In this document: piece after piece, positions 15,989 to 23,938 of the stretch
How positions within the stretch are numbered: the stretch's first letter is position 1
Layout of the letters: every line of letters starts with the position of its first letter
Position numbers and translations under genes: made by a program
Notes under the pieces: generated by a model
Told to the model about the DNA's origin: nothing
Database searches by the model: none
What the model saw: only the letters and a program-made list of their open reading frames with translations
Assembly (NCBI RefSeq): GCF_014699035.1
Contig: NZ_JACXAA010000028.1
Span: 1 to 44,161 of the forward strand
From: Spirosoma validum
GTDB taxonomy: Bacteria > Bacteroidota > Bacteroidia > Cytophagales > Spirosomataceae
Length of the DNA: 44,161 nt
Reading direction: 5' to 3'

Positions 15989-18043
15989 TCAAGCACCGCA
16001 GGTAGGTAAATAGACCACAAACTCACTGCCTTGTTCGAGACCAGGACTATGCGCTTCGACCCGCCCGCCGTGTCGCTGCACCAGTTCCTGCACCAGCGAC
16101 AGGCCTAAACCTAATCCCCCAAACGAACGGGCTAACGAGGAGTCCACCTGAATGAACAACTCGAAGATGACTTCTAACTGGTCGGAAGCTAAGCCAATGC
16201 CATTATCCTTGACTCGCAACACCACCTGTTCGCCCAATGGCGCTAAGCTCAGCCACACCTGCCCCCCCTCCTGGGTATAGCGTAACCCATTCGTCAGTAG
16301 ATTGGTGACCACCTGGTTTAACCGCGTCGGGTCACCATCCAGATAAAGGGGGTGATCAGGCAGTTGGACACTTAACTGCCGACCCGAGTTGATAAACAAC
16401 GGGTGCATCGCGGCAACCGTCTGATCGACCAGCTGGGTCAGATCCATTCGTTCGTTTCGCAGGTTAATCTTCCCCCGACTGATGCGGCTCACATCCAACA
16501 AATCATCCACCAGGCGCATAACATGCTCCATCTGTCGATTCATGATCGGCAGCATCGTCCCCATCAGTTGATCCTGCTGATGCGTCTGGGCCAGGAGCTG
16601 GAGGCCATTGCGGATGGGAGCCAATGGGTTGCGCAATTCGTGGGCCAGCATGGCCAGAAACTCGTCTTTACGTCGGTCGGCCTGTTTAAGCACCTGTTCA
16701 ACCTGTTTGCGCACGCTGATGTCATGCATGACCACCAAAAGCCGGGGCTCTGAGCCATCCTCCACGCGGCTGATGGTCATTTCCAGCACCATGCCTTGCG
16801 GCTCGGACTCCCGCTCAAAGCGAATGGACTGGCCGGTTTGTAGAACCCGGTCGTAATCATCATACCAATCCTCGACCTCATCCGGGAAATGATCACGAAT
16901 GGACTGCCCGCTTAAGTCGGGAATGTGGAACAGCGCCTGCATGGCCGGGTTCATTGTGATATAGCGGTAATCGCGTCGGCCATCCGCCCGCAGGGGCAAT
17001 CGCTCGATTAAGCAAATGCCCTCGCTGAGGGTCTCGAACAGGGTGCGGTATTTGGTTTCACTTTGGCGCAGGGCCGCTTCTGTACGGGCGCGTTGGGCGA
17101 CATCCCAGGTACGTTCGGCCGTTTCGGCCGCCAGTTGTACCTCCATCTCCGTCCAGAGCCGGGGTTGATCTTGGGTGAGGCAAAACTTGGCCACTAACCG
17201 GCCATTTTTTAGGATGGGAATCTGGATGTATGCTCGAATGCTCAATCGCACACATAGTTGCCTCGTGACTGGATCCAGTACATCGGTAGCCAATGCGTCA
17301 GAAACCACGACCGGTTTTCCCCTTAGCAGCCGGGCTTTCATAGCGGGAAGCTGGACCAGCGAGTAACTCGGGGGAATTGCGGCCAACTCCGGCCGGGCGG
17401 CATGCTGGCGAACAATCACCTGGTCGCCATCGATTTCGCAATAGTAGGCCCGATCGGCCCCAAAATACGTCAGGGCTAAGCGGGTCGCCGTAATCTGCAT
17501 AGCGACGGGGTCCGCTAGTGAGCGTAGCGCATCGCTGAGTTGTAGCAAGAACGTAGCCCGGGCCTCGCTCTGGTACCCGTCGGCTTGGGCTTGTTTAGTA
17601 GCGGTGATATTCTGAGCTCGGCCGACCATCATCCTGGGTTGACCTTGCCCGTCGCGCAGGATCTTACCCGACACCTGAAACCAGCGCACTTGGGCACCTA
17701 GTGCCACTGAGCGCACGGAATAGTTAAACTGGTCACGGCCCGTTTGGATGGCCTGCTCCATCTGCTGAGCGGGGAGCGCTTGGTCATCGGGGTGCAAAAA
17801 AATCAGGTGACCTGCCAAGGTGGGGGCCGGCGAGCGGCCTAGCATACGTTCGGTGTTGGGCGCGTAGTGAACCTGGTTGGTTTGCAGATCAACCTGCCAC
17901 CAGTAGCTATCAGCATCCTCCAGCACCAGTCGTACCCAGTCATCGGCCCGGGTAGGCGTAGGTACGGATTCTGCCGACTGGGATTCCAGACTAGGCGTCA
18001 CGGATTGGGGGCTGGTATTCGCTGGTGGCTTCTTTTTCATCAA
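15989..18043 (-). CDS. PAS/GAF sensor histidine kinase
   Basis: A 684-residue sensor kinase with no obvious membrane segment, so probably cytosolic. Domains: PAS with PAC (about 35-155, ending ITATKQAQ), GAF (about 165-320), a second PAS (about 330-445, ending DISVRKQVEQ), HisKA with the H-box LAMLAHELRNPLAPI (His near 469) and HATPase (about 570-680) with NLLTNGLRYT, DNGIGL and GGLGLGLSLV. It autophosphorylates on His and should pass phosphate to the receiver protein encoded 6 bp downstream. The signal is unknown. Confidence 0.93.
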   Translation of the reverse strand: MMKKKPPANTSPQSVTPSLESQSAESVPTPTRADDWVRLVLEDADSYWWQVDLQTNQVHYAPNTERMLGRSPAPTLAGHLIFLHPDDQALPAQQMEQAIQTGRDQFNYSVRSVALGAQVRWFQVSGKILRDGQGQPRMMVGRAQNITATKQAQADGYQSEARATFLLQLSDALRSLADPVAMQITATRLALTYFGADRAYYCEIDGDQVIVRQHAARPELAAIPPSYSLVQLPAMKARLLRGKPVVVSDALATDVLDPVTRQLCVRLSIRAYIQIPILKNGRLVAKFCLTQDQPRLWTEMEVQLAAETAERTWDVAQRARTEAALRQSETKYRTLFETLSEGICLIERLPLRADGRRDYRYITMNPAMQALFHIPDLSGQSIRDHFPDEVEDWYDDYDRVLQTGQSIRFERESEPQGMVLEMTISRVEDGSEPRLLVVMHDISVRKQVEQVLKQADRRKDEFLAMLAHELRNPLAPIRNGLQLLAQTHQQDQLMGTMLPIMNRQMEHVMRLVDDLLDVSRISRGKINLRNERMDLTQLVDQTVAAMHPLFINSGRQLSVQLPDHPLYLDGDPTRLNQVVTNLLTNGLRYTQEGGQVWLSLAPLGEQVVLRVKDNGIGLASDQLEVIFELFIQVDSSLARSFGGLGLGLSLVQELVQRHGGRVEAHSPGLEQGSEFVVYLPTCGA

Positions 18044-18717
18044 TTATCCAGTTATAGGTGGCTTTTGCTCAACCGATGATCCGCAACGAGTGTTCAAGCT
18101 AATTAGGCTAATGGGGTTAAGTTGCTTTGATGAACCAAGAACACTCGCTGAGCCAAACCGGCGATTCCGATCCGGCTTTGTTGGTCGACAAAGCACTGGT
18201 TTCAAATCGAACCGACTAGGGTAGGGTCGAACCGGGGGTGGGGAGTGGCAACCAGGGGTCATTTGTGACCAATCCGTCAATAAGGCTAGGGTATTGATAG
18301 TCTATTCTGGATTCAGGTCGGTGTCGATCAACGAGCGATTTAGGAGAAAAGTACCCTACTCGATACCAACAAACGTATCTAGGGGGCTTCCTACATCCCT
18401 ACGATTGGATGGCAGCCGGTTCAGCCGATGGCCGCTTAGCGGTGCGCGCCAACCGGCCGCGACGGCGCGCGACGAGCGGTACCGTGCCCATGCCAATCTT
18501 CCATCAACTCTATCATGCTGCTCCCCTTAAAAGTTGATCCAACTCTTAACGGCTGGCATCGATCTCAATCGGCCCTTTGCTCCCTAAATCGCTTAGTACT
18601 CCAACCACCGGTTTGGTGGAGGCTCCCACTAAACGCGTTAACCCCTTTTGGCAGAAGCTCTTTGTAAATCTGTTGATGGCGGCTTTTGCGTACATAGTAT
18701 GGACTAAACGCAAGAGC
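18044..18717. other. Divergent intergenic region between kinase operon and DoxX gene
   Basis: About 670 bp. Frames here (18044-18280 and 18294-18530) have Pro/Arg/Ser-biased, low-complexity translations and no family resemblance, so I take it as non-coding. It should carry the divergent promoters of the kinase operon and of the DoxX-like gene. Confidence 0.5.
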
Positions 18718-19335
18718 ATGAAAACGATAACTCAACTGTTTGACCGGTTTGACCAACTCGATACGGCCATCAATCGCTGGTTAGTGGCCCATAGTATTGC
18801 CTTGCTGCGAATCTCCCTGGGACTGGTTTTCCTGGGGTTCGGCGTCTTAAAGTTTTTTCCCGGCATCAGTCCCATTGAGGAGTTGGCCACCCGAACCACC
18901 ACTCTGTTAACGGTGGGCCTATTTTCAGGCCATCGGGCGATGGATTTTGTGGCAGCACTGGAATGTGTCATTGGCGTTTGTTTCCTGACGGGTCGCTTTC
19001 TGCGGGTGGGCGTCTGGCTGATGGGGGCTCAGATGATTGGGGCCATGTCGCCCTTACTGCTCTTCTCGACCGAGCTCTTCCCCGGACCGCTCCACGCCCC
19101 TTCTTTAGCCGCTCAGTACATCATCAAGGATATTATTTTAATCGCAGCCGGCATGGTGATTGCCTCGACCTGGACTGGAGCCCGCATCGTCGCTCAACCC
19201 CAGAGCCTACGCAGTACGCTGCCCCGACGCCTACCCAAAGTTGAGCGCAGCTTTTCGCTCAGTCCATCCACCATCCACCTCGGGAGCAATGGCGGGAAAA
19301 ACTACCGCTTAGTTACTTTATTGCAGAAACATTAA
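18718..19335 (+). CDS. DoxX-like integral membrane protein
   Basis: A 205-residue inner-membrane protein with about four hydrophobic segments: ALLRISLGLVFLGFGVLKFF, the FVAALECVIGVCFLTG region, VWLMGAQMIGAMSPLLLF and the IIKDIILIAAGMVIA region. The FGxLKFFPG and KDxxLIAAG motifs match DoxX-related proteins (DoxX/DUF417 group), whose function is poorly known. The frame is open from a TTG at 18577, but the ATG at 18718 (MKTITQLF) is preferred because residues before it look unrelated to the family. The C-terminal tail of about 45 residues is basic and probably cytosolic. It lies 86 bp before the sigma factor gene, so co-transcription is possible. Confidence 0.75.
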   Translation: MKTITQLFDRFDQLDTAINRWLVAHSIALLRISLGLVFLGFGVLKFFPGISPIEELATRTTTLLTVGLFSGHRAMDFVAALECVIGVCFLTGRFLRVGVWLMGAQMIGAMSPLLLFSTELFPGPLHAPSLAAQYIIKDIILIAAGMVIASTWTGARIVAQPQSLRSTLPRRLPKVERSFSLSPSTIHLGSNGGKNYRLVTLLQKH

Positions 19336-19421
19336 CTTATCCGACCTGCACAAAACCTTTCCCAAAATACCGGGTTTAATACCCTAGCCAACAAGCGGTC
19401 ATCGTCCTCTCGCGCATCAAA

Positions 19422-19976
19422 GTGACTACCCTTCCCCTCAACCAGCCGCAAGCTGTCCCTACCCGTCAATTCGTGCAAGCCGCTGCCTTGGCTACCCTGT
19501 ACACGACTTACTCGCCCTCGTTGTTGAGGTTACTGATCAACTTGGTGGGCGACCCGGAACGGGCCGAAGATTTGCTTCACGATACGTTTATAAAGATTTC
19601 GACGCATCTACACCGCTACGATGCCGATCAGGGCGGGCTTTACAACTGGTTCGCCACCATGGCCCGGAACGTGGCGATGGATGAGCTACGAAGCCGTACG
19701 ATTCGACGGGAGGCCGCTACGTATATCCGTGAGCGGGAGAGCGATTGTCTTTATCCGCTCGCCCCGGAAAGACTACAAACCGAGCAGGTTTACCCGCTTT
19801 TGCCGGCTAAGTATGGACAGGTTTTGGAACTGATCTACACCCGTGGCTTGACGCATCCGGAGATTGCCCAGGAGCTTGGTTTACCACTAGGAACTGTAAA
19901 AACCCGGTGTCGGGTGGGTCTTCAAAAACTGCAACAATTTTTCAGGCAAGATATTCATCACTACCGGAGGAGTTAA
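19422..19976 (+). CDS. ECF-type RNA polymerase sigma factor
   Basis: A 184-residue sigma-70 family protein of the extracytoplasmic-function type. Region 2 (about 25-90) includes ALYTTYSPSLLRLL-like helices and AEDLLHDTFIKI, followed by NWFATMARNVAMDELRS. Region 4 (about 120-175) has the helix-turn-helix LTHPEIAQELGLPLGTVKTR. It starts at GTG. No anti-sigma gene is next to it, although such a partner would normally follow; the downstream 1.2 kb is gene-free. Confidence 0.9.
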   Translation: MTTLPLNQPQAVPTRQFVQAAALATLYTTYSPSLLRLLINLVGDPERAEDLLHDTFIKISTHLHRYDADQGGLYNWFATMARNVAMDELRSRTIRREAATYIRERESDCLYPLAPERLQTEQVYPLLPAKYGQVLELIYTRGLTHPEIAQELGLPLGTVKTRCRVGLQKLQQFFRQDIHHYRRS

Positions 19977-20201
19977 GGGCCAGGTTTGTTGGCCAGACCA
20001 CCGGCAGCCTGCCTGGGCTTTATGATGACCACTCCCAGCCTGAAATAGGTACAAGGCAATGGTAGGTCAGCTTCGCCCCGAAATCAGCACGCGCCATCTA
20101 AACGGATTCGGCCAACCAGTTACCCAAGGTAGCCACCTTAGCTTCCGGATGAGTCTCATTGTCCAGGAGGCCGATTACTACCGATCGGATTGAGCTGGAA
20201 A

Positions 20202-20237
20202 AAAAATAGGAACCTCAACCGCCGGGTTCCTATTTTT
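20202..20237. terminator. Bidirectional terminator-like hairpin
   Basis: Perfect 13-bp stem (AAAAATAGGAACC with GGTTCCTATTTTT) and a 10-nt loop, with A and T runs on the two sides so it can terminate both strands. It is about 230 bp past the sigma factor stop. Confidence 0.75.
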
Positions 20238-20664
20238 ATGGACCACTCTACTAATACCGGCAAGGGTGAACGAAGTGCCGATACCGTTGGATAGATACGA
20301 TATTGAGTAAGCGGTGGATTTATCGACAAGTGTATTGATAAGCCAAACATGGGTTCGAGCGGATTCCGAGCCTTTGACTCACAAACAGCCACTTCCCAAC
20401 CGGGCCGTGGCTGTCGCGTATCCAACTAATAACATTCTATGAGCATGCCGTCTTAATATTAACTCTTCCCACAGGGATAGTAATAGCCTATTCATTAAAC
20501 GGTAGCCATTCCCGCTTCTATCCACACTATTGTAAGCATAAGCTTACCTAGTGCTCAAATGTACGCCAAACGGGCTTGTTTGGACTTTTGTCTATCCTTT
20601 TCACTCTATCCAAGTTACGTAGGGTACAAAAAAGGTACTGATATAGAATGCCCCCTCAACAAAA

Positions 20665-20693
20665 AAACCAGCCTGACAGAATCCGGCTGGTTT
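20665..20693. terminator. Terminator-like hairpin
   Basis: Stem AAACCAGCC (20665-20673) with GGCTGGTTT (20685-20693), 11-nt loop, preceded by a seven-A run (20661-20667), so it fits a minus-strand terminator best. No gene is seen that would use it. Confidence 0.55.
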
Positions 20694-20892
20694 GTGAATT
20701 ATAATGTACATAGTAATGGTTATACAAATATAACGTGTTTGTCTTATGAAGTTAATATACTATATATACTTATTGATTTATCAGATCAATGGTCTGTTGA
20801 TTATTCACAAATCAGTTAACTAGTCATACCCGGTTTGAACAAGTGGTCAATTTACGTGTAGCTACTCGATCCGAGCGATTATATACCTCAAA

Positions 20893-20926
20893 AAAATAGG
20901 AGCCCATCAACCGAGGCTCCTATTTT
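20893..20926. terminator. Bidirectional terminator-like hairpin
   Basis: Stem AAAATAGGAGCC with GGCTCCTATTTT, 10-nt loop, flanked by A/T runs. It resembles the hairpin at 20202-20237 in design and loop start. Confidence 0.7.
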
Positions 20927-21089
20927 AGTTTCTGCGTCAACAGTGATTGCGCTAGTTGTGCGCAATAATTCAACTCTCTAAGCCCTATTTGGTTACCCTG
21001 CCTAGTTACCCTGCCAAGAAGCCTATTGACTAAGCGGCAACAATTGGTGTAACTACACATATCAATCTGATTGGCAAGATTTCACCTGT

Positions 21090-21110
21090 CAGTAGAAAGC
21101 CCCGCCAATC
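21090..21110 (+). repeat. AGTAGAAAGCCCCGC repeat, copy 1
   Basis: CAGTAGAAAGCCCCGCCAATC. The same core recurs at 22166-22188 and 23313-23338. Here AAAGCC can pair with GGCTTT at 21121-21126, followed by a T run, so this copy could form a terminator. Confidence 0.65.
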
Positions 21111-21228
21111 ACTTGAGCAAGGCTTTTTTGTATACTCTGACGCTTAGGCGTTGCCAACTAATCATACATAGCCAAGACCAAATCCAGATGTGCTCATATA
21201 ACGTAAGTCTAGGTTCATCAACGCAACT

Positions 21229-21546
21229 ATGGATACGATTAATTTGCCTGGTTTTTCTAGACCTGTCCTGCTGAATGATATTCTTTGGCTAAAAGGGGAG
21301 GCTACCTATACCCGGATTTATTACAAGGATGGCAGCTATGCCATGGTCACCAAGCCACTCAACTATTTTGGCCAGTATGCTTCTTTCATCCGGGTGCACC
21401 GTTCGGACATCGTTAATTCAATGTATATACACGGAATAGTGAAAGACAAAGGCCGATCGATGAAGCTTCAGCTTTCGACGGGTGATCTAATAGGCGTATC
21501 GCGTGTTTATCATCAACTCATCAGTGATATGTTCTCCAGCAAATGA
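21229..21546 (+). CDS. LytTR-type DNA-binding protein without receiver
   Basis: A 105-residue protein that is almost only a LytTR domain: NDILWLKGEATYTRIYYKDG, then SFIRVHRSDIVNSMYI, then the final strand MKLQLSTGDLIGVSRVY. Most LytTR proteins carry a receiver or membrane domain; this one has neither, a known minor class in Bacteroidetes. It should be a cytosolic DNA-binding regulator. LytTR proteins often bind 9-bp direct repeats about 21 bp apart; one such pair lies at 23273-23302. Confidence 0.85.
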   Translation: MDTINLPGFSRPVLLNDILWLKGEATYTRIYYKDGSYAMVTKPLNYFGQYASFIRVHRSDIVNSMYIHGIVKDKGRSMKLQLSTGDLIGVSRVYHQLISDMFSSK

Positions 21547-21675
21547 TTGACCTGGGGAGGCCAAGAGCCAGACGTGAGCAAAGTGGCATTAAAATGAGAT
21601 TATTTTTAAACATCTTCAGCTAGAGGGGCGGTTAGATACGAACTGGTTTGACTAACCCGCCAGTTTCCTAACGCT

Positions 21676-22023
21676 ATGAAAAAAGTCATCATCATGGGAG
21701 CATTGCTACTGGGCGTAGCCGCTTTCAGCGCTCAGGCGCAAACACCTAACCCCGGTACGAGTGGGACTGGAAACGGAACCAATGGCTCCTCAACGCTGAG
21801 CGGGTCGACCCAGTCCGCTACGAGTGGATCAAACACAGACCGAATGAAAAGCTCGGGCAATAAGGGCTCTAAAATGAATTCGGGTACGATGCACAAAAGC
21901 TCGACCAACATGGACAACAGTTCAACCTCGGGCCAGTCGGGCACAATGCCTTCCGACAAGACCAGCGGTCGCAAAATGAAGAGTGGTAGTGGCAGCTCAG
22001 GCAGCAGTTCAGCGAAGCCTTAG
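21676..22023 (+). CDS. Small secreted Ser/Gly/Thr-rich protein
   Basis: A 115-residue protein with a clear signal peptide (MKKVIIMGALLLGVAAFSAQAQ, cleaved after AQA). The mature part is low-complexity: Ser, Gly, Thr, Asn and Lys with Met-containing motifs such as GTMHKSS and GTMPSDK, and no predicted fold. Similar small basic low-complexity secreted peptides occur in Cytophagales, without known function. It is followed by a strong terminator. Confidence 0.7.
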   Translation: MKKVIIMGALLLGVAAFSAQAQTPNPGTSGTGNGTNGSSTLSGSTQSATSGSNTDRMKSSGNKGSKMNSGTMHKSSTNMDNSSTSGQSGTMPSDKTSGRKMKSGSGSSGSSSAKP

Positions 22024-22051
22024 AAGCGGAGTTAAATGTCTTATTTGTTAG

Positions 22052-22085
22052 AAAGTCGGCTTGCTCAAGTGGCCGACTTTTTGTT
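22052..22085 (+). terminator. Rho-independent terminator after the small secreted gene
   Basis: Stem AAAGTCGGC (22052-22060) with GCCGACTTT (22072-22080), 11-nt loop, then a T-rich run TTTTTGTTTG. Confidence 0.8.
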
Positions 22086-22152
22086 TGTTTAACCACATAA
22101 ATAATCCTGTTTCAATAGCCAAGCGTTTGCGCTTAGCCACACGAAGCTGTTG

Positions 22153-22172
22153 TTCTACTTTCGCAAGTAGAA
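22153..22172. repeat. 8-bp hairpin next to repeat copy 2
   Basis: Perfect stem TTCTACTT / AAGTAGAA with a TCGC loop, downstream (on the minus strand) of the 22256 gene. It may contribute to 3' end formation there. Confidence 0.45.
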
Positions 22173-22188
22173 AGCCCCGCAAATCGAA
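22166..22188 (+). repeat. AGTAGAAAGCCCCGC repeat, copy 2
   Basis: Shares 23 identical bases with copy 3 (AGTAGAAAGCCCCGC followed by AAATCGAA). It lies 68 bp past the minus-strand stop at 22256. Confidence 0.65.
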
Positions 22189-22255
22189 CTTCTGAGCGTC
22201 AAATAAAAAGTCCGCCCAATCACGACGGGTCTTTGTGGATGATTTGCCTTGAAAA

Positions 22256-23185
22256 TTAATCCTGGTAGTCAATCCGAATGCCTAATAAATTAAAGTAATC
22301 ATTGGCTGAATCGGCTGCGCCTGTTGCTCGTTGAATAAATAGCAACAGAACCTCGCTATTGGCGCTATACGGTAAGAAACTTAAAGTAATGGTTTTCTTC
22401 ATTACTCCATTTGGCGTAGAACTTGCCTGAAACGGGAAAAAAATGCCTCCATAATTAGGTATACCGTTAGTTGATGAAATAACATCATTCAGGCTCCTGA
22501 ACCTTCCCCCTACTAACATATAAAATACGCCCGAGGTGGTCGCCGATTGGTAGTAAAAGGTCACCTGAAAAGGCGTAGTGCCATTCCAATCGGCCGGAAT
22601 AGGTATTTGGGTTTTGAGTTGTTGATTGCCCTCCTCACTAAAACCAATGACCGGGTTTGCCCTCTCAGCAATTGCTGCTTTTACTGGGGGATTGCCATTC
22701 TGCTCAGCGCTAACATCAATGCTTCCCAGATCTAAAATGATAGAACGCGTTCTGGAAGCCGGTTTTTGCCAACTGGCATTCGTGCCGTTTGTGGTCAATA
22801 GCTTACCCGCATTACCGCTTTGATCTGGCAATAAGGCCTTGAGGGCAGCGTTAGCGGTGGTGGCTCCGGTTCCTCCGTTGGCAATGGGTAGAACGCCCGT
22901 AGGGGTGCCTACTTTAACAAAGGCGGCTCCATCATAAAACCAAAAGCCCCGATTGTCCGCTTCGTCTATGTAGATCATTAACCCTTTGTGGTCGGTAGCA
23001 TTCAGGGTTGGCAAGCTATTGGCGTTTGCCTGGGCCAACGTAGCATACTGCGGAATAAGCACTCCGCTATTGGCGCTGGTTACTTGTAGAGTAGCTTTCG
23101 GATTAGTGGTGCCGATGCCCACCTGAGCGAAGCCAACCGAACCAGCGATAAACAGAAAACAGTTTAGCAGGAGGAAATACTTCAT
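22256..23185 (-). CDS. Secreted protein with tail-fibre-like GGTGATT motif
   Basis: A 309-residue protein with a signal peptide (about 1-20, ending VGFAQ) followed by VGIGTTNPKATLQV, the typical opening of Bacteroidetes secreted or tail-fibre-like proteins. The motif IANGGTGATTANAAL near residue 103 is a phage tail-fibre-type hinge repeat. The C-terminal half is beta-rich and unrecognised. Such proteins are common in Cytophagales outside prophages, so this is not in itself evidence of a phage. Function unknown; a secreted or surface location is expected. Confidence 0.75.
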   Translation of the reverse strand: MKYFLLLNCFLFIAGSVGFAQVGIGTTNPKATLQVTSANSGVLIPQYATLAQANANSLPTLNATDHKGLMIYIDEADNRGFWFYDGAAFVKVGTPTGVLPIANGGTGATTANAALKALLPDQSGNAGKLLTTNGTNASWQKPASRTRSIILDLGSIDVSAEQNGNPPVKAAIAERANPVIGFSEEGNQQLKTQIPIPADWNGTTPFQVTFYYQSATTSGVFYMLVGGRFRSLNDVISSTNGIPNYGGIFFPFQASSTPNGVMKKTITLSFLPYSANSEVLLLFIQRATGAADSANDYFNLLGIRIDYQD

Positions 23186-23272
23186 GAATTGACCTCTGTT
23201 CTATGGGAAGATTATGCATGGAAAGCTAAGCACTTTGGCTATTATACCGGAGGAAATGTATGCCAAGGCGTC

Positions 23273-23302
23273 AATTTGGTATGTCAATGGTCTAATTTGG
23301 TA
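23273..23302. promoter_or_regulatory. Direct repeats AATTTGGTA with 21-bp period
   Basis: AATTTGGTA occurs at 23273-23281 and 23294-23302, exactly 21 bp apart, in the space between divergent genes at 23185 (minus) and 23364 (plus). The geometry suits a tandem-site regulator such as a LytTR protein; no direct link is shown. Confidence 0.4.
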
Positions 23303-23312
23303 GGTAAGCGCT

Positions 23313-23338
23313 GACAGTAGAAAGCCCCGCAAATCGAA
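23313..23338 (+). repeat. AGTAGAAAGCCCCGC repeat, copy 3
   Basis: Matches copy 1 as CTG(A/T)CAGTAGAAAGCCCCGC and copy 2 as AGTAGAAAGCCCCGC plus AAATCGAA. It ends 25 bp before the start at 23364. Confidence 0.65.
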
Positions 23339-23363
23339 TTAATGAGCCCTTAAAAGCCGATCC

Positions 23364-23687
23364 ATGAAAACACAACTACTTTACGTCTTGTCCCTGCTGA
23401 GTTTGACGGATTGCTCCTCTGATCCGATGCAACAGAAGTACACCCACGAGAAAGGCATGGACCCGGTTGTTAACGCTGATCCGGCTATTGATCCAAGAGT
23501 TGTTTCAGATATATGGGAAGCAAAAAACTACAATGACCGGCACGGAATAATGAATGCGGGAAAGACGTTCGCAGAACTTGCAGATACTGGCATAGGCATA
23601 GCCTTTGACAGCCCCGCCCGCAACGATCATAAGTCCACCGGCTATTTGGTGCATTGCTCCGGGAGCCAACGTGATACCAAACGTTAA
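23364..23687 (+). CDS. Putative truncated lipoprotein-like ORF
   Basis: A 107-residue frame with a hydrophobic start (MKTQLLYVLSLLSLTDCSSD). The Cys is preceded by Asp, unusual for a lipobox. The part up to about residue 50 looks like a small envelope protein; the rest (from about 23505) runs antisense across the tape-measure-like remnant and loses any protein character. I think the 5' end is a real gene start whose 3' part was replaced by inverted foreign DNA. Whether it is expressed is unknown. Confidence 0.35.
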   Translation: MKTQLLYVLSLLSLTDCSSDPMQQKYTHEKGMDPVVNADPAIDPRVVSDIWEAKNYNDRHGIMNAGKTFAELADTGIGIAFDSPARNDHKSTGYLVHCSGSQRDTKR

Positions 23688-23879
23688 CGGTGCTGCTGCC
23701 AAAAGGGCAGCACTGGCAAAAAGCAGAGCAGCGCCTAACTGAATAAGCCAGTCGCCCAGCATATCTAAAATTATTTTGAGTCCGGCTTTCAGTGGATCTT
23801 TACCCTGACCGATGGATTCACCAATAGACGAAAGCAGACCGACAGCCGACTGTTTGAGCACCCCTTGCCCGGCCTCCAT
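23505..23879 (-). pseudogene. Remnant resembling a phage tail tape-measure C-terminus
   Basis: A 124-residue frame whose first 100 residues (GLLSSIGESIGQGKDPLKAG, then DWLIQLGAALLFASAAL, then a hydrophobic Ala/Gly stretch ending IAGGLMIVAGGAVKG) resemble the C-terminal part of Bacteroidetes prophage tape-measure proteins. Those proteins are usually over 700 residues, and no other tail, capsid or integrase gene is nearby, so this is an isolated fragment. The last 25 residues (ICKFCERLSRIHYSV...) look like read-through into unrelated DNA. The resemblance is from memory of the family, not from a search. Confidence 0.5.
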
Positions 23880-23889
23880 CGCGTCCGCT

Positions 23890-23938
23890 ATTAGGGTCCG
23901 TTTGCCGTTGCGGTGCGCAACGGCAAACGGACCCTAAT
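23890..23938. repeat. Perfect 23-bp inverted repeat with 3-nt loop
   Basis: Arms 23890-23912 and 23916-23938 are exact reverse complements (core GGGTCCGTTTGCCGTTGCG), separated by GTG. There is no U tract. It sits exactly between the tape-measure-like fragment and the end of the amber-interrupted frame. Confidence 0.9.

Larger units (their letters stand above)
19977..21228. other. Gene-free region with several strong hairpins
   Basis: About 1.25 kb with no supported gene. Frames across it run through hairpins and lack family resemblance. It holds three well-formed stem-loops (20202-20237, 20665-20693, 20893-20926) and one copy of the AGTAGAAAGCCCCGC repeat. AT content rises after about 20.5 kb. 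Confidence 0.6.

Noticed and set aside
20156..20425. 89-codon minus frame
   Set aside because: It runs through the bidirectional terminator at 20202-20237; its end is encoded by the stem.
20559..20819. 86-codon plus frame in the gene-free region
   Set aside because: It reads through the strong hairpin at 20665-20693 and has no family resemblance.
22048..22272. 74-codon minus frame starting at TTG
   Set aside because: The translation is moderately protein-like, but it overlaps the stop of the upstream gene, the AGTAGAAAGCCCCGC repeat and the terminator at 22052-22085. I kept the repeats and left the frame out; it could be a remnant.
22256..23879. A complete prophage around 22-24 kb
   Set aside because: Only a tail-fibre-like motif and one tape-measure-like fragment are present; no capsid, terminase, integrase or lysis genes.
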